A stretch of DNA of 64,000 nt from Rhopalosiphum padi (Eukaryota; Arthropoda; Insecta; Hemiptera; Aphididae). This document shows, one piece after another, positions 27,519-42,400 of the stretch. The first letter of the stretch is position 1. Every line of letters starts with the position of its first letter. The stretch lies in contig NC_083599.1 of NCBI RefSeq assembly GCF_020882245.1, positions 5,270,001 through 5,334,000 on the forward strand. The letters run 5' to 3'. The position numbers and the translations under genes are program-made. Below the pieces are notes generated by a model. That model did not search any database. It saw nothing but the letters and a program-made list of their open reading frames with translations, and was not told where the DNA came from.

Positions 27519-27819
27519 CAGGGGTGGCCAACCAGTCGATCGCGAGATGAATTTGAGTCGATTTTCTTGAATTTTTGAATTTTTGATGTACATTTGTATA
27601 TCTTTATATCAACGAATATATAAATTATACTTAGAAAATGCAATAAATAACTATGCAAAACGAGATTATACGCAGATATCGAATAAAAGAAGTGTAACAC
27701 GCATGTACATTATATAATATACATATTTTTTTTTATTGACAACCTTTTTTTTTTAAGAAAAGATTTTTTTAGAAAATCTCGGAGGTCGATCGCAAGTCTA
27801 TTAAAGTTGGTCACCCCTG
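27519..27819. mobile_element. hAT-type MITE, 301 bp, with perfect 8-bp TSD
   Basis: The left end CAGGGGTGGCCAAC pairs with the inverted right end GTTGGTCACCCCTG. Longer similarity continues inward (GTCGATCGCGAG against CTCGGAGGTCGATCGC). TAATATAG flanks both sides (27511-27518, 27820-27827). CAGGGG ends and an 8-bp duplication are diagnostic of the hAT superfamily. The reverse open frame here is an artefact. Confidence 0.92.
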
Positions 27820-27827
27820 TAATATAG

Positions 27828-30400
27828 GACGTGTGCGTAGTGTACAATGTATACGCCAAATAACAGTAACGCACTTCGCCGTCGACGTCGACGACGATGC
27901 GGCAATACTACTGCAGTAGACGCAAAAGTTAGTAATGATATTGTGTGTGTGTGCACGGCGCACACGGCGGCGATCGAAGCACATCGCTACGAAACTTCAC
28001 AGAAAATATTTCCAAAAACTATTTAATTGATACGTTTACGGTCGTTTCTCATTAGATGGCTCTTTTGCTGTGCTCACTATAAGTACTTGTGTTTGAAAAA
28101 AAAAATAATCACGAAACTCGGTGTAGTAGAACTTATAGCAGATAATATAGCTGTCCAGAGAAAACTGTCACGTTTTAATAATACATAAAGATACAATGTA
28201 ATATATTTGTTTATTAAAATAATATGTATTTACTTCAAATAATATTGTTGTTATTAACTTTTGACTTTTTCAGTCGATATCATTTTAACGCAAAACAGTG
28301 TGAATAGGTTCGTGGTATAAATAAGTTATTATCTATAAATCAATCTACATATTTTTTAAAGTCAATTGCATACAGAAAAATTCGTAATGTAAGTAAAAGT
28401 TATGTCCTCAAAAATAATGGTTTATAATTATATGTATAATAAAATGATTGATATCATTATTCGTCGTTTAAATATGTAATTTCGAACAAATTTGAAACTC
28501 AAATGTTTTTATAAATATATATATTTTTTAATTTTTTGGTTTCAGTATAAACATATTGGATGAAAAATATCTTGTATCATTATTTGAAAATGTGTACCGT
28601 CTTTAGTCATCAGTTATAACTCTTTAGGTAATTGATATAAAATTAATATTATTAAAAAATGACAGACATATTTATGTATAGGGTAATTCTTTTATCTATT
28701 ATTATATTTAATTCTAATGTTTTGAAAATGTCGTTGTGTACATTAAACATAATATTATAATAAGCGTAAAATTATTTGAACATTTTAATATTTAATTATA
28801 TTTTAGTGTTTAACATTAGGTGAATATTTTAAGTGTCTACGGTAATTTGTTTTTGAATCACAACAAAATAAGAAAATCGATTTGCGTAAAAATTCCCGTG
28901 TTTCCCAATTATTAAGAAAAGTAAGTACTGGGGACTTTTTCTTTTAATCTTCCAAAGTACCAACTATATTCACTTTTCTAGTAACAGAAAAAATATTAAA
29001 TTCAATGACTAAAGTATTTTTATCATCACTCCGTTAAAAATCTAAAATGATTGAAATGTCAATATGATATCCTAAGTTAGGTTATAATATGATTTAGTAC
29101 TATTTTTTCAATATATGCATTATATTGGAAACACGCTAAAATAATATACTTATCTATAGGTATTGTGGTAAATGTTGAAAATAAGCAAAGCAATGAAAAT
29201 ACTAACTCATTAGGCTAAGATTCAAATGTATAATGCATTAATTTCTTACTTTTAAAACTAATAAAGAAAAATATGCAAATGCATATAATTGGTTCTACTC
29301 ATTAGGACTCATTAGGACTCAAATAATTGTTACTAATACTTTTAAATATGTCTATAGGTTTTTAAAGAAAAATAAGCATATAAAAAAAAAAAAAAACCAA
29401 AGAAAATAATATTTATTTCACCAATCATAAAAATAATAATATTAATATTAACTAGACTATATAAAGTAAAATATAAATTAAAATTGAAATGAAAATAACA
29501 TTTTAATATTTATTAAATAGCACAATGCCGAAACATCTGTTTAAATACCAAATGTTTTCATAGATATGGTTGGTGGATTGTCATTAAGTGAATACTAAGC
29601 AGTCATACTTAACATATTAATGCACGCGAACGTATGTAATACGCACATATACGTGTTTTTGTATTTAGACATTATACAGTTTCATTGGTAAATAAAAATT
29701 GTCAAACAGAACATTTGATAATGGTAAGTGATATTTAATATTGAATTTTTGATCTTATTTATTTTTCAATTTGACGTTTATTTTATGATTGAAAATTAAT
29801 TTAAACATAAAAACGGATGAAATATAACATAATATAAAGATTAATAACATAATATAGACTAATAAGTAATAATGAGTTTAGAGAGACAACTAGATGATAT
29901 GGAATTAATAATTCAAATAGTTATAATATATTATTCAATATAAGGATTTTATTTAGGAAATATTTGAATTTCACAAATTTAGTAATTGAAATATTATATA
30001 CTTACTATACATAAGTATGTATAATTTAAATTTAATATTTTTAAAAGTATAGGAATTACTTGTCAGAAAGCTTCAAACATCAATATAATGTTATAAATAT
30101 AAATTTATAAATTATTACGTGATCGATTTTTTTTAAATATGGCGAGAGTTAAATAATTGTACATGTGTTACTGTATTGATGCAGATTCAAGGTTGTGTGC
30201 ACAATATAGGGGGATTTTGGGAAATTATTGAATAAAAAGTGATTAAGATACGTGAGTGATAACGTAAGTCAATTTCTTTGCTTAAAATTTGTTAACTTAC
30301 TCTCCAATTCAATTTTAGAAAATTAAGTATAAAATGCGAATTAAAAATAATAATTTTTTTGTGTTTGATATTTTAATTTTAATTTTATTAATATTTTCAG
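27828..30400 (+). promoter_or_regulatory. Upstream region of the peptidase gene, with a CpG-rich block at 27830-28060
   Basis: The block 27830-28060 is rich in CG dinucleotides (TTCGCCGTCGACGTCGACGACG and nearby), in contrast to the surrounding DNA. The first coding exon of the peptidase starts at an acceptor (TTTTCAG ending 30400), so a non-coding first exon must lie upstream. This block is the best candidate for the promoter and leader. The region 28100-30400 is otherwise AT-rich, with a short ACTCATTAGG duplication at about 29297. No other gene is seen. Confidence 0.35.
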
Positions 30401-30412
30401 GAACACTTTTTA

Positions 30413-33400
30413 ATGACAATTAGAAAGGGATTTATTACAGTGTGGTTATCATTCTGTTTTATTGTAACAATAATAACTATCATAGTTTACTTCACTATTG
30501 ATGAGCCTGAATATTCTAAACATAAAATCATAGAATCACGACCACTTAGATTTGAAACATTATTGGATAATGATCTACATGGTTTCGAAGCAACTTGGGT
30601 TTCAGGTATATTCTAATACACATGTTATCATTTTTATAATTCATCTGGTTATAGGAATTTAGTAATTTATAAGTATTATGGGTTTTTATATTATTTTTGT
30701 ATATTTATTAAGTAAAATTATTTCAATATTTGTCTTTTTCTATACCTAAATAATAGCTTTCTAAATACAATTGTAAACATAACAGGCTTAATTAATACAT
30801 TTAAAAAGTTTAATTTAATTAAATTATTTGAAATTGTCAAATGTACTTATTAACAAAACAGTATTTTGGCGGTAATTTATGTTCAAAAACTGTTATTTAT
30901 ATGAATATAAATTCATATTAATTTATTCCATAATATAATATAACCAGTCTGAATAATACACTATACTAGGAAATAAGAAGTATACTACATTAGATTATTT
31001 TGTAAATAATAAGCAATATATCCGGCATGAAAATAATTTAAGCAGAGCAAAAACAATATATATTTAACATAATGCTAAATTTAGAGTAAGAAATACTTGT
31101 TGAAATATCATGCATATTTTTAGAAAATAAAACTTAACATCTCTAAAACATTTTTATCTCCCTTTGTTACGTTCGGAAATTCTGCTGCCAGCCAATAAGT
31201 GGATCATATATTTGTTTCCCTTATTCACGCATCGGCTTATTGAAAACAATTTACGAATTCGTGGTACATATTTTAGATTTTAATTCCGACGTACAAAAAT
31301 GTTTGACTCAAAATATATGTGGTTTTCAAACCCTATATTAGTCATTTTTTTTATCTGCAATTTCTATGTACGAGTATATAATTATGTTTTTTTTTTGTTA
31401 ATATTAAAAAAACCATTATGTATCTATAAAATAAAATATATTTTTTTTTTAAATATAGAATACTCTAATTTTTTTGTTGTTTAATTTTAATTTTGCTTTT
31501 TTTATTTGCCAATTAGATGATCATATATTGACACAAGATGATAAAAGAAATATTATTTTATTGGATGTAAATAAATCTATTAAATCTATTTTAGCATTCA
31601 ATTCAATGCAGGTAAACACATACAACTTATAACTCAATGATTCCATAGATGTAAACAACATGTTTATTTAAATTTTTATATTTTTAGCACATGAAATACT
31701 GTCATAAATATGAGCTTTCAGCTGACAAGAAATATTTATTAATAGCTTATAACCTCAATAAGGTAAATTGTTTTTATTATATTACGAGCATATTTTTTAT
31801 TCCAAGCCATAGAAATGCAGTAAGTCAATAGATGTTTCAATAAGTTCAACAGAGAACACTTTAAAGGCAGTACAATTGATCTAACATTTAAATATAGTAA
31901 CTCATTCTATTGATTAAATATAAATTTATATCTAAAAAGGTTTTAAAAGTCATTGAAGGTATTAAATTAGGTATAATAACAGGGTGACTTAGTGAACTCG
32001 TGCTCGTATCATTGAAACTATTTAAGTTTTTGAAAATATTTTTTAAAGTCATTACAAAACAATATAAAAATATCTATTTACACTTATATTTCATCATTGA
32101 TTATACTTGAAGTATTCAGTTTTTTGAATTTCTACATGCATTTTTAATAAATAAAGAATAACATTTTTCTGAAAGTTTTTTAAATATTTCTAATTATTCA
32201 AAACCATAATAAAAATTGAATTTCAAGCAATTAATTGTAGTACCTATCTAAAGTTTATAAGAGCAAATTTTTCGGAGTATCCTTGTGTCACGCAATTCCG
32301 CTCGTTACAACTTTAAATACGTATAAAGCATCTAATTATCTATAAAGTAGATATAACAACTAGATAAAAATATGATTTTATACAAAAATTTCTTAGAAAA
32401 ATATTCTGCTATGAAATTAAAATTGAATGCACTATAAAAAAAGTTATAACTTATAACTACATGATAAAAAGAGAAAAATAATTTTATTATACCTAATTAA
32501 TTAAAATTATGTTATTTTTATATTTATATTTTTTTTTTTTAAATAATGAGTTTTTGCTGTTAAATTAATTACATAGTATTTAATATTTATGAAATACTCA
32601 TGGGCTAAAAGATAAAAAAAAAATGGCTGGAATGAAGTTATTATCTTGTTAAAATCAAATAATACTCATCTAAAAATTAAATTCGTATAAAATTAATTTT
32701 ATAACTGTATAGATATATTAGAATGTTTGAAATAATTTGATTTTAGTTTCCCTTTCTAGTTTATTGTATATCTTATTTGTGTATGTGAGTAATTTTTAAA
32801 AAAAAAATTAGTATTTAAATTAATAAATACTTAAAATTATTTTAATGTAAAGTTAAACATAATTACTAATTATAGCTACATATATTTTTTAAATAATAAA
32901 ATAAGGCAAGTTCCTAACATTTTATATATGTATTGGTTTATTTTTTTTAAATTGAGAGTGGTCATTACATATGTTTTCGAAAAAAAAACTGAGAGATATA
33001 ATAAAAAATGGAAAAGAAGTAGCTATATAAGTATACATTTAAAACAAAACCTTGAACAATTTGACTAAGCTAAACTCCAACCTAATCATTTCTAGAATAA
33101 AATAACTTTTCATTCCTTTGAAATGTAAAAAAATTCGCCTCAGTAGTCCACTTTATTCTGGTATATGATTATTTTCAGAATAACATTTTCTACTTGTTTG
33201 TATTTTTGTTTAAGTGTTCTGAATAAATAATATTCCTAGTTTCATACAACGCTCTTCAAGTTTTATCTGAAATGTTTTTTTTTTTCATGATGAAGACTTA
33301 TAGTTATTTATCGACTGCAACCTATGACGTTATCAACATCAAAACTGGGTAAGTCAAAGTCGTTTAACTAATTCACACATTTACGAAGCTAATTTTGAAT

Positions 33401-36400
33401 TATTTTGATAAATTCACATATTTTAATAATAATATATGCATTGAATAACATTATTGTACAATGTCTCAGTAATAAATAATAATAATGTTATAAATCAATT
33501 AGAAGATATAGTATTCCTATACATAACATAATCAGACAAATATATATCAAATGTAAATGTAGGTATATATATATATACAATTTTAATACAAGTATTATGA
33601 TTGTATGTAGTTCAGTACTTAAAACAGTTAAAACCAATTATAAGTTTTCGTATGATATTTTAAAGTCATTTCAGTCTTCAAATATTTAAATTATATTTAA
33701 ATATTTATTTAATATTCAACTACTAAATGGCATCAATATAACATAGTGTTATTCTAGAATTTTACTTTGAGCTCAAATTTCGGTTGCGCAGGTATCTAAC
33801 GTACATTTTTTCACTACGAACATTCTAATTGTATTGCTTGTGTTATTCATACGTTTCAGACATTTTTGAAAAATTAGAATACTTAAAAGTATACGTATAC
33901 AAATTATAAGTTAGATATGGTTGGTGATTCATATTAATATGACATATTATAGCAAACTAGCACGCAGATTATAGCGTAGTAAATATTAATAGGTAAAAAT
34001 AAGCATATCGTAATATTTTAGTAGGTAGGTATACGTAGTTTAGCATTGGGAGCACTGTTGCATTTGCAACATAACATATATCTTACATCATGAAAATTGT
34101 CAATTTAGTAGAAAATTAATGAAAGAGAGCAATTAGGAAGTAATTTTATTCTTAACTTGTGTTTTAATTATTCCAATAAAAAAAATCACTTATATTAAAG
34201 CTGCATAGGTCAAATCATTACGACAAGTGGTGTACACGGCTAACAGTACAATAATACTTCGTTAACATGAAATATTATAACCGGTAAAATAATTTGTCAG
34301 GTCTGTGATGAAATTGCTGAGAGGTAACTGAAAGTGTAATAAACCGAGTTCGTTAAACCTTTTCTGTGTAGAAGGGATGTAACGTGTATTACAAGTCTAT
34401 AAATTACAATAAAAAATGTGCTAATGTATAGTTTTAGGTTTACCTACCTATAAATTGTTCAATAATTGTATTTTATTTTGTCAGAAAACAAGTAACTCTT
34501 AGAGACACAAAACATGATCCAAGGGAAATAATGGTCGCCAAATGGTCTCCTAACGATTCAAGTCTCGCCATTGTCGACAACTACAATATATATTATATCC
34601 CCACAGCTGCAAAACCAAACCATGTTAAGCAAATAACTTTCCACGGATCCGAAAATTTGTATAACGGTATCCCTGATTGGGTGTACACAGGAAAGTATAT
34701 TTATTTATAATTATTGATGTATGAATTTCGATATTTCGAGTATGAAGATAATAATTTATGTTTGTGAAATATCAACTTCACTGTAATATCGTTACTTAAA
34801 CCAATACAAACATTTACAATTTTTTTAATCGATATGTACTTATCTCATTTTGATACGTGTGAATTTCACAGTATAAATTATGTATTTTTAAATCATCAAA
34901 TGGTCTAAAATAATAAATGGTAGGCTATGATCAGCTTGCGTCCCATCTGATATCAGTGGTATAATAGTATGGTCAATTAGCCAGTTACCGCATTTACAAA
35001 AGAAACTAAATCAATAGTCTCTTCACTCTAGCTATCACTGATAAAACGTTATAATCAATAAACATTTAGCATAATCATGATATTAAATAATATAGAAATA
35101 GAAATTTAAAAATAATTAATATAAATAATAAGAATATTTATTCACAAGGATTTTTGATAAATAATTTTAACTTTTATACCACAGCTTTATAATGTAAAAG
35201 TATAGTAATTATTTATTTAACGTTTTAGAAGAAATCTTTGAATCAAATTCTGCAATGTGGTTTTCTAAACGGGGAAAAAATTTAGCCTACGCGACATTTA
35301 ACGAAGAATTAGTACCAACGGTATATTTACCAACATATGGCATACCAGATACTATGTACGACCAATACAGCAGAACGTTTAGTTATCATTATCCAAAAGT
35401 ATATTATCAAAATAGTATACACTCAAACGTCATGTAATTTATTTAAATAATCAAATGTTCAATATTATAATATATAGGTTGATGACCCCAATCCAATAGT
35501 CGAGTTATTTGTACAAGTTCTAAATATAACAAATGAGCCCATGCCTATACCAATAAAACCAGTAAAACAATACCCGTAAGTACCGGCAACATATCAATAT
35601 TTAGAAGTATGTACGTTTAGTATATACCTATTAAACCTATTGAATAAAATATACTTAAAGTATCAGGGGACGTATATTATACAGACATTGCAACTTTGAA
35701 AGTAATTAAAAAAAATAAAAACCAGTGCATTTTTTTCTAGTAATGAGACAATATTATATACGGTTGGATGGTCAGATGATGAACATCTGTATGCAATGTG
35801 GATGAACAGAATTCAAAACGAATCTCATCTTGTACATTACTATATTCACAATAATACGGCTGAGGTCTCGGAAGTGAGTAAACTATAGCGATAATAAAAT
35901 AATGTGATGCGTATAACATACGTATAATTAAAATCGAAATCGTGTTTGGCAGATGATGGAATTTCGACAAGAAAACGGTTGGCTCAATTTTCGACAGTCA
36001 TTCTTTATTAACCCCGTTAATCAGATTGCATTAATATACCCAATAGAACAAGACGACGGTGATATGTACAGACATGTTTGTGTGATCTCAAGTGGCAAAG
36101 TAATGCCAATAACCACTGGTAAATTTGAAGTTGATAAACTCATAAAATGGGACTTCGAATTGAATTATATGTAAGCCCTAATTAACTGTACGTAGGTACC
36201 ATACAGTACGATAGGATTGAATTATTTAAATTATCTAAAACTACAAAAGTTTAATAGATTTAAGTTTTATGATCGTTATTTTTGAAATTACTACAAGGGT
36301 AAATAACAAAAAACAGTTGTTCCATAAATATCTGAGTTGCTCAGTAATTTTTTACCCTTAAAGAAATTAATAAGAAAATCACAGATATTTCATCTCCTAA

Positions 36401-39400
36401 GTACCTAGAAATTAGATAGATGCATTTTACAATTAAACGATAAAAAGTTGTACGGAACTTTTGAAACACTTATTTTTCTAGTAAAATAATAGCAGAAAAA
36501 ACCAAAAAAAAAAGAAATAATATTACATTACCATAAATCAATAAGTTCCTCCCTTTGTTCAAAATCTAAAATATTAACGTAATAATAATTTATATTTTTT
36601 CCTTCTACGCATAAAATTAATAAAATAAAGATAAAAGAACACTTTTTTCTTTTTTTTTACGCCATCATAATGTTTTATGATATTATATAATATACAAGCA
36701 TTAAAGTTTGTAGCCAATAGTGATTATTCAAATTATATACTACGCACCAGTGATAATATAGTCATTATTTTTACTTAGGTATTAGATATATTTGTTTATA
36801 AGTATTATTAGACAGACTGACGTTCGTTAAATTATGTGCAATAATAATTTTCCAGATATTATTTAGCCAATACAGAGCATAGTTCCGAAGTACAACACGT
36901 GTACAGAGTGCATATAGATTTGGAACGACAGCCCGGCAAACCAGAGTGTTTGACGTGTAACACGGGATGTACTTTCAGCAAAGCAGTGCTCAGTGAAAAT
37001 AATACCTATTACGCACATATATGTACAGGACCAAACATACCTTACGTGAACATAGTGAAAACTGTATGCACTTGTCTTAAGTATAAACGTTATTTTCCTT
37101 TGTCAAATTTTCGTACAGCGACCATATAATATAATAATTATATTATAATATGTAGATTGTAGACAAAAAAAATTATTCTTTTCAATAATAGTTAAATGTT
37201 ATACTTAGTTCAACCTCGTCGTTTGCCACAACGATTGATTGTATATAAATATCAAATATGCAAAATCTATTTAAAATATCGTTGTCTCCAAAAATCGCAC
37301 AGTTATGATTTCGACCTCATAAAGGTCGATAAACAAAAAATGCATAATTATATATATAATTAATTATTTATTTTCATTATTCTCATATTTCATCGAAAAA
37401 ATTTATATATTCAAAAATTTCAAATATTAATTTCAAAAAAATTTAAAACTTTCAACGTTTGATTAGCTGAAACCGACTGCCGACGTTATTTAAAAACTTT
37501 ACACGATTTCCGTCACGTAAAAATTCTTCCCGAAATTGCAACAAATGCTCCTAAAAATAAATAGGTAACTTTAGTGGCAACTAAAGACTTGATTATTGTA
37601 CAGTACTTATCTTTTAATCTTATCTTTTCACTATTTTCACTAAAAATAGTGTGCGGTTTTTTATAAAATGACCGATAAGCTGTGCGGATTTTGTCTATCG
37701 GCCTTTTTAGGATCAAAATCAAAATTGTGCGGTTTTTTGGATGCAACCTAAAATATAATGAATTTATCTTGGAAATAAAATAAAATAATATTTATATCGA
37801 TTATCATAAAAATGTATTATCGTAGATATTTTGATACCCACCTTGACGTTCAAAGATTAAAATTTATTAATTATTTTAATAATATTTTATTTTATTTGAG
37901 TAGTTAAATAAAATGATTAAGAATTTTATATGAGAAATGCTATAAATTATCATAAAATAATTAATATTATTTTAACGAAAAAGGAGTCGTATTATTAAAA
38001 ATTAATAGCTATAAATGATGTAACTGTGAGTTCTTAACAAATAATTAAAATAAATTTGACAACGAAAAATCAATTATTGACATATATTTTATCTAAAATA
38101 CTAAAATAATAATAAGATGCGTTAAACTTTTTGTCATATTTAATATACATACATTTAGTCAATAGTTCTTATCTTTATTATTTATTTATCAATATATAAA
38201 TATGTTTTTTTTTTCAAGAATGAAGATAGTATTACTGTTTGGGAAAATAATAAAAAACTGGCTACAGAATTAAAAAATGTCGCTTTACCTCGCGTGACAT
38301 TTTTAAACGTGCCACTTATTGATGACTGCGAAGCTCGTGTCAAATTGTTAATTCCGCCGACAGTTAATATTTCATCGAAAAACAAATATCCTTTATTAAT
38401 TTACACGTAAGTAGGGATTAATTTATTATATTATAAAATGGTGACGGTCAGAGGCATGTCTAGGGTTAAAGTTTAGAACAGAGGCGGTTACGTCATGAGA
38501 ATAAGTTGTATAATAATATAAATATTTTTTTAAGGAGTTTTCGTTACCTTTGTAGGATTTTGCAATAATTCCAAACTTAATGTCTTTGTTTTTCTCATCA
38601 TTAAAAATCTTCTTTCCACTGATGCCGAACTTAATGGTATAGCCAACATGCGTTTAATTTACATTTCCTCAAATAACTGTCCTATTTTCTTTATAAAAAT
38701 CGATAATATTTTTACAGCCAATGTAAATATTTTGTAGCGAGTCAAAGGCAATTATTCCAAAAATATTCACCATCTTCAAAATATTTTTTATAAACATTTT
38801 GTTTTATAAAAACACAATTATCGTTTAAAAAAATGTTTAACGTCGAATTGAATATTGACATTGTTGTTAAACCTTTTTTTAATTTCACCCAGTATATTAT
38901 CTACCATTGTAATAACATAACAAGCTTTTTTTGAATTGTAGTACCTATTATTAATCTTGAAACCAGTCGTTGAAGTAATAACATAATCAATAAATGCACT
39001 ATAACCTTTCTTATATTGTTTTTTATCATTTGATAAAGAAATATTTAAATTTGAAACAGTAGTTTCAGATTTTGCATTAAAGTTACTAAAACTTTCATCC
39101 GAATGTAAACATCCAAGCTTTGTTATAGTAGCTTCAACTTAATTTAAATATTTAATTATTCCGAGAGCGCATGAGAGAACATTGCAAGTGTATCTATTGA
39201 AAATACGTTGAAGTTGATAAAATGTTAGGATAAATATTTTATTATAAGTTTTTTGAAAAAAAAATGGTATTAATGTATTATTGACCTAACCTAACCTTTG
39301 AATTCTTTCTTCTTTGAACTTTTTAATTTTTTTATTATTGACTGTTTGGAGATGCACGTTCTTCCTAGAAGCAGTAGAAGCAATCAACGATTTCCAATTA

Positions 39401-42400
39401 ACCTTGTTTGTTAATTTTATTTATAAATAGATATTTTTTTATGGCGCAAAATATGATCGATAAACATTACACGGCCACACCGGTACCTACTACTTACGCA
39501 ATGGTACTCACTATTCAGTGTGTTCACATTTCATATTGAGTGTTCGGTGTGTTTAATACAAATATAAATGAAAAATTTCTAGTTTTTAATTTTAAAATGC
39601 ATGTATGCATATTTTGGATATATTTAAGGGTTGAAAATCATGGTAGACATGGGCTTACTAGGCCTACACGCTGAGCACGTTTCTGGATGACAGTCATGTG
39701 TTCACGTCTTTAAAAAACCGTGTCTTTTCAACAAAATTCATGTATTCAAAAAATTATCTGTTCGAAAAGTTATTCGTTAGAATTTAAAAACGAAACTGCC
39801 AAACTGGTAATCTAATAGGATTTAGAGCGTGGTCCGGTATCTATCGTGGAAACAGGTCTTTTCATGTAATATGTACATAATATTATATAGGTGTATAATT
39901 TAGATATTGTTTGATTAGATTTATTGATAAATACAACAATATGACAAATATCCCAAACATACCAATCGATAATGAAAACGTTTTTATCTAAAATCGTAGT
40001 AGTTATAGTATATATAGAGACAGAGTAATAATATAAAAATGGAATTATACCTATCACGGCCGTGTAATAGAATAAAAACTTAACTGAACAGATATAAAAC
40101 GAGTAAAAATTAAAACCGATTTATAAAACACTCGGGTTAAGTAGATTCAGTAATACATTTACAATAACGATAAGTTAGAAATTTAAAAAAGGTAGATATT
40201 GCATATAATATAAATAATTCATTTATTTTATACATTTTAATTTTCTTAGTACCAATAATAATAATAATAAAATTTAATATTTTATTTTCATAAATAAGTG
40301 GTTTGTTTTATTATTTTTTAGTACCTTTTAATTTTTATAACGATTATTATTTATAAAAGTACAAAATAGCAATCCGAGTAAATAACCTTTTAAATAAGGA
40401 CTGTATAGTCAACATTGTAATATTTTTATACATTTTAAAGTTAAGCACTTTAAAACTTGTTTTAAAAATTAAAATATAAGAGATGGTTCCCTAAATAATA
40501 TTCAATATTCTTAACTTTAAATTGTATACCAGTTCAAATTTCTCTAATATTTTAAACAAAATGGATTGTTCTGAAAATAGAATTAACTATGGGTCCGCGT
40601 TAGTTAAACAGTGACCTCACACGAGGATACGAAATCCTCTTCAAAAGTAATGGATATACAATTTTAACCACAAATTATGTATATTATGTTATCATTATTG
40701 TAATGCTTCTCAACATTCTCAACCATCTACATCATTGGGTAGGTATTTACTTTGATAGGCAGCCTACACTTTTCTACTTTAAGTACCGACATCTCTTCTG
40801 CTCTGGTTGAACTAGGGTATCAAACATGTTTTAAATGCCCAAGATAAAAACACATGCGGCCTTCACCTTTTTTTTTTGTAAAAATACTGCTTACTCGTAT
40901 TACTGGTACATAAGTTTTGATTATATTTAAAATCATCAGACGGATAAAAAATTAAAAATAATTCATTACGATATTTATTTTTGATATAGTTATGGTGGTC
41001 CCACATTAAATATAGCATTGGACGAATTCAATATAGATTTGAATATGTATTTAAGTGCAAACCACGAGATTGTTGTGGCTTTAGTGGATGGTCGTGGCAC
41101 AGAACGAAGGGGTAGTAATACATTATTTGCGAATTATAAAAAATTGGGTACAGTTGAAATCTATGACCAAATTACTATCGCAAAGTAAGTAAAATATTAC
41201 AGAACGCTTAAATTTTAAAATTATATAATATGATTTATATAATATAATACACACACATGTACCTATAACCTAATCTAACAGCAAATGTATAGGATATTTT
41301 TATATTTTATAATAGTCATAGGCATATCTTATTAATGTGATTAATGATTTAATATGGTTATCCATTTGAATAAAAACCACTAAATTATTCAACTTTATTA
41401 TTTAAATTGATTTTTGGATCAAAATCAACACACAAAGATGATACTAAAATAATATAATTTTAGGTCTTGCAAGACCATAATAATATGATGAAATATATAC
41501 ACCAAAATTAATTGTATATTAAATATATTTTATAAACTAATCAATATTTTTCTATGCGTTAATTAGTCTTGGAATAATTTATTTCAATAAAAAGTACCTG
41601 ATTGATTTGATATCTTAAAAATGGTGTACCCAATATACTATTAGCATTACCTATATCTAATATGGAAATATTTAAATCAAATGCAAATATTGTTTTTGTA
41701 ACATTAAAATGTTGATAATCGACTAATGTATTATATTATATAGATACACTCACATATAATATTAACTTATTGCTAATCAATAAATATACTAAATAGATTT
41801 CTACAAAGCGAGCTATCGTTTATTGACAAAAATAAAGTCGGTATTTGGGGATGGAGTTTTGGTGGCTACATTGCCGGTATGGTTTTAGCTAAAGATGTCG
41901 AGAAGATATTTAAATGCGCATTGTCCGTTGCACCTGTCACGGACTGGATATATTATGGTATTGTATATTTTTAAAACATTTTTTTTTTTTTTTAGTATTA
42001 TTATTGTAATTTTTAACTTCCTATTTATTTATTATTTATTTACTTACATAAGACCAAAGCTCAGCGATAAACAATTAAATGTATTGGTGTTAGGTACTTA
42101 TAGTAATATAATTACAGAAATATTTTATAAAAACATAGAATCATTTTAGTATTATATAAAGGGATATATGGTTATCGAAGACTTATTTTTTATGACCACA
42201 TACTAACTATTGGTAGAAGATAAAAAATATACATATTTTTAGCTTTATTAGTTATAGTTTATGAGTAAAAGAGCTAAAAGATTCATTTAGTTTTGAAGCA
42301 TTTGTCATGTAATACATGTAATGGTAGGGCGCATTATTAGGTACAATTAAAATTAAATGTCATTTACTTATACATGTTAATATATATGGTAGTCGAAGAC

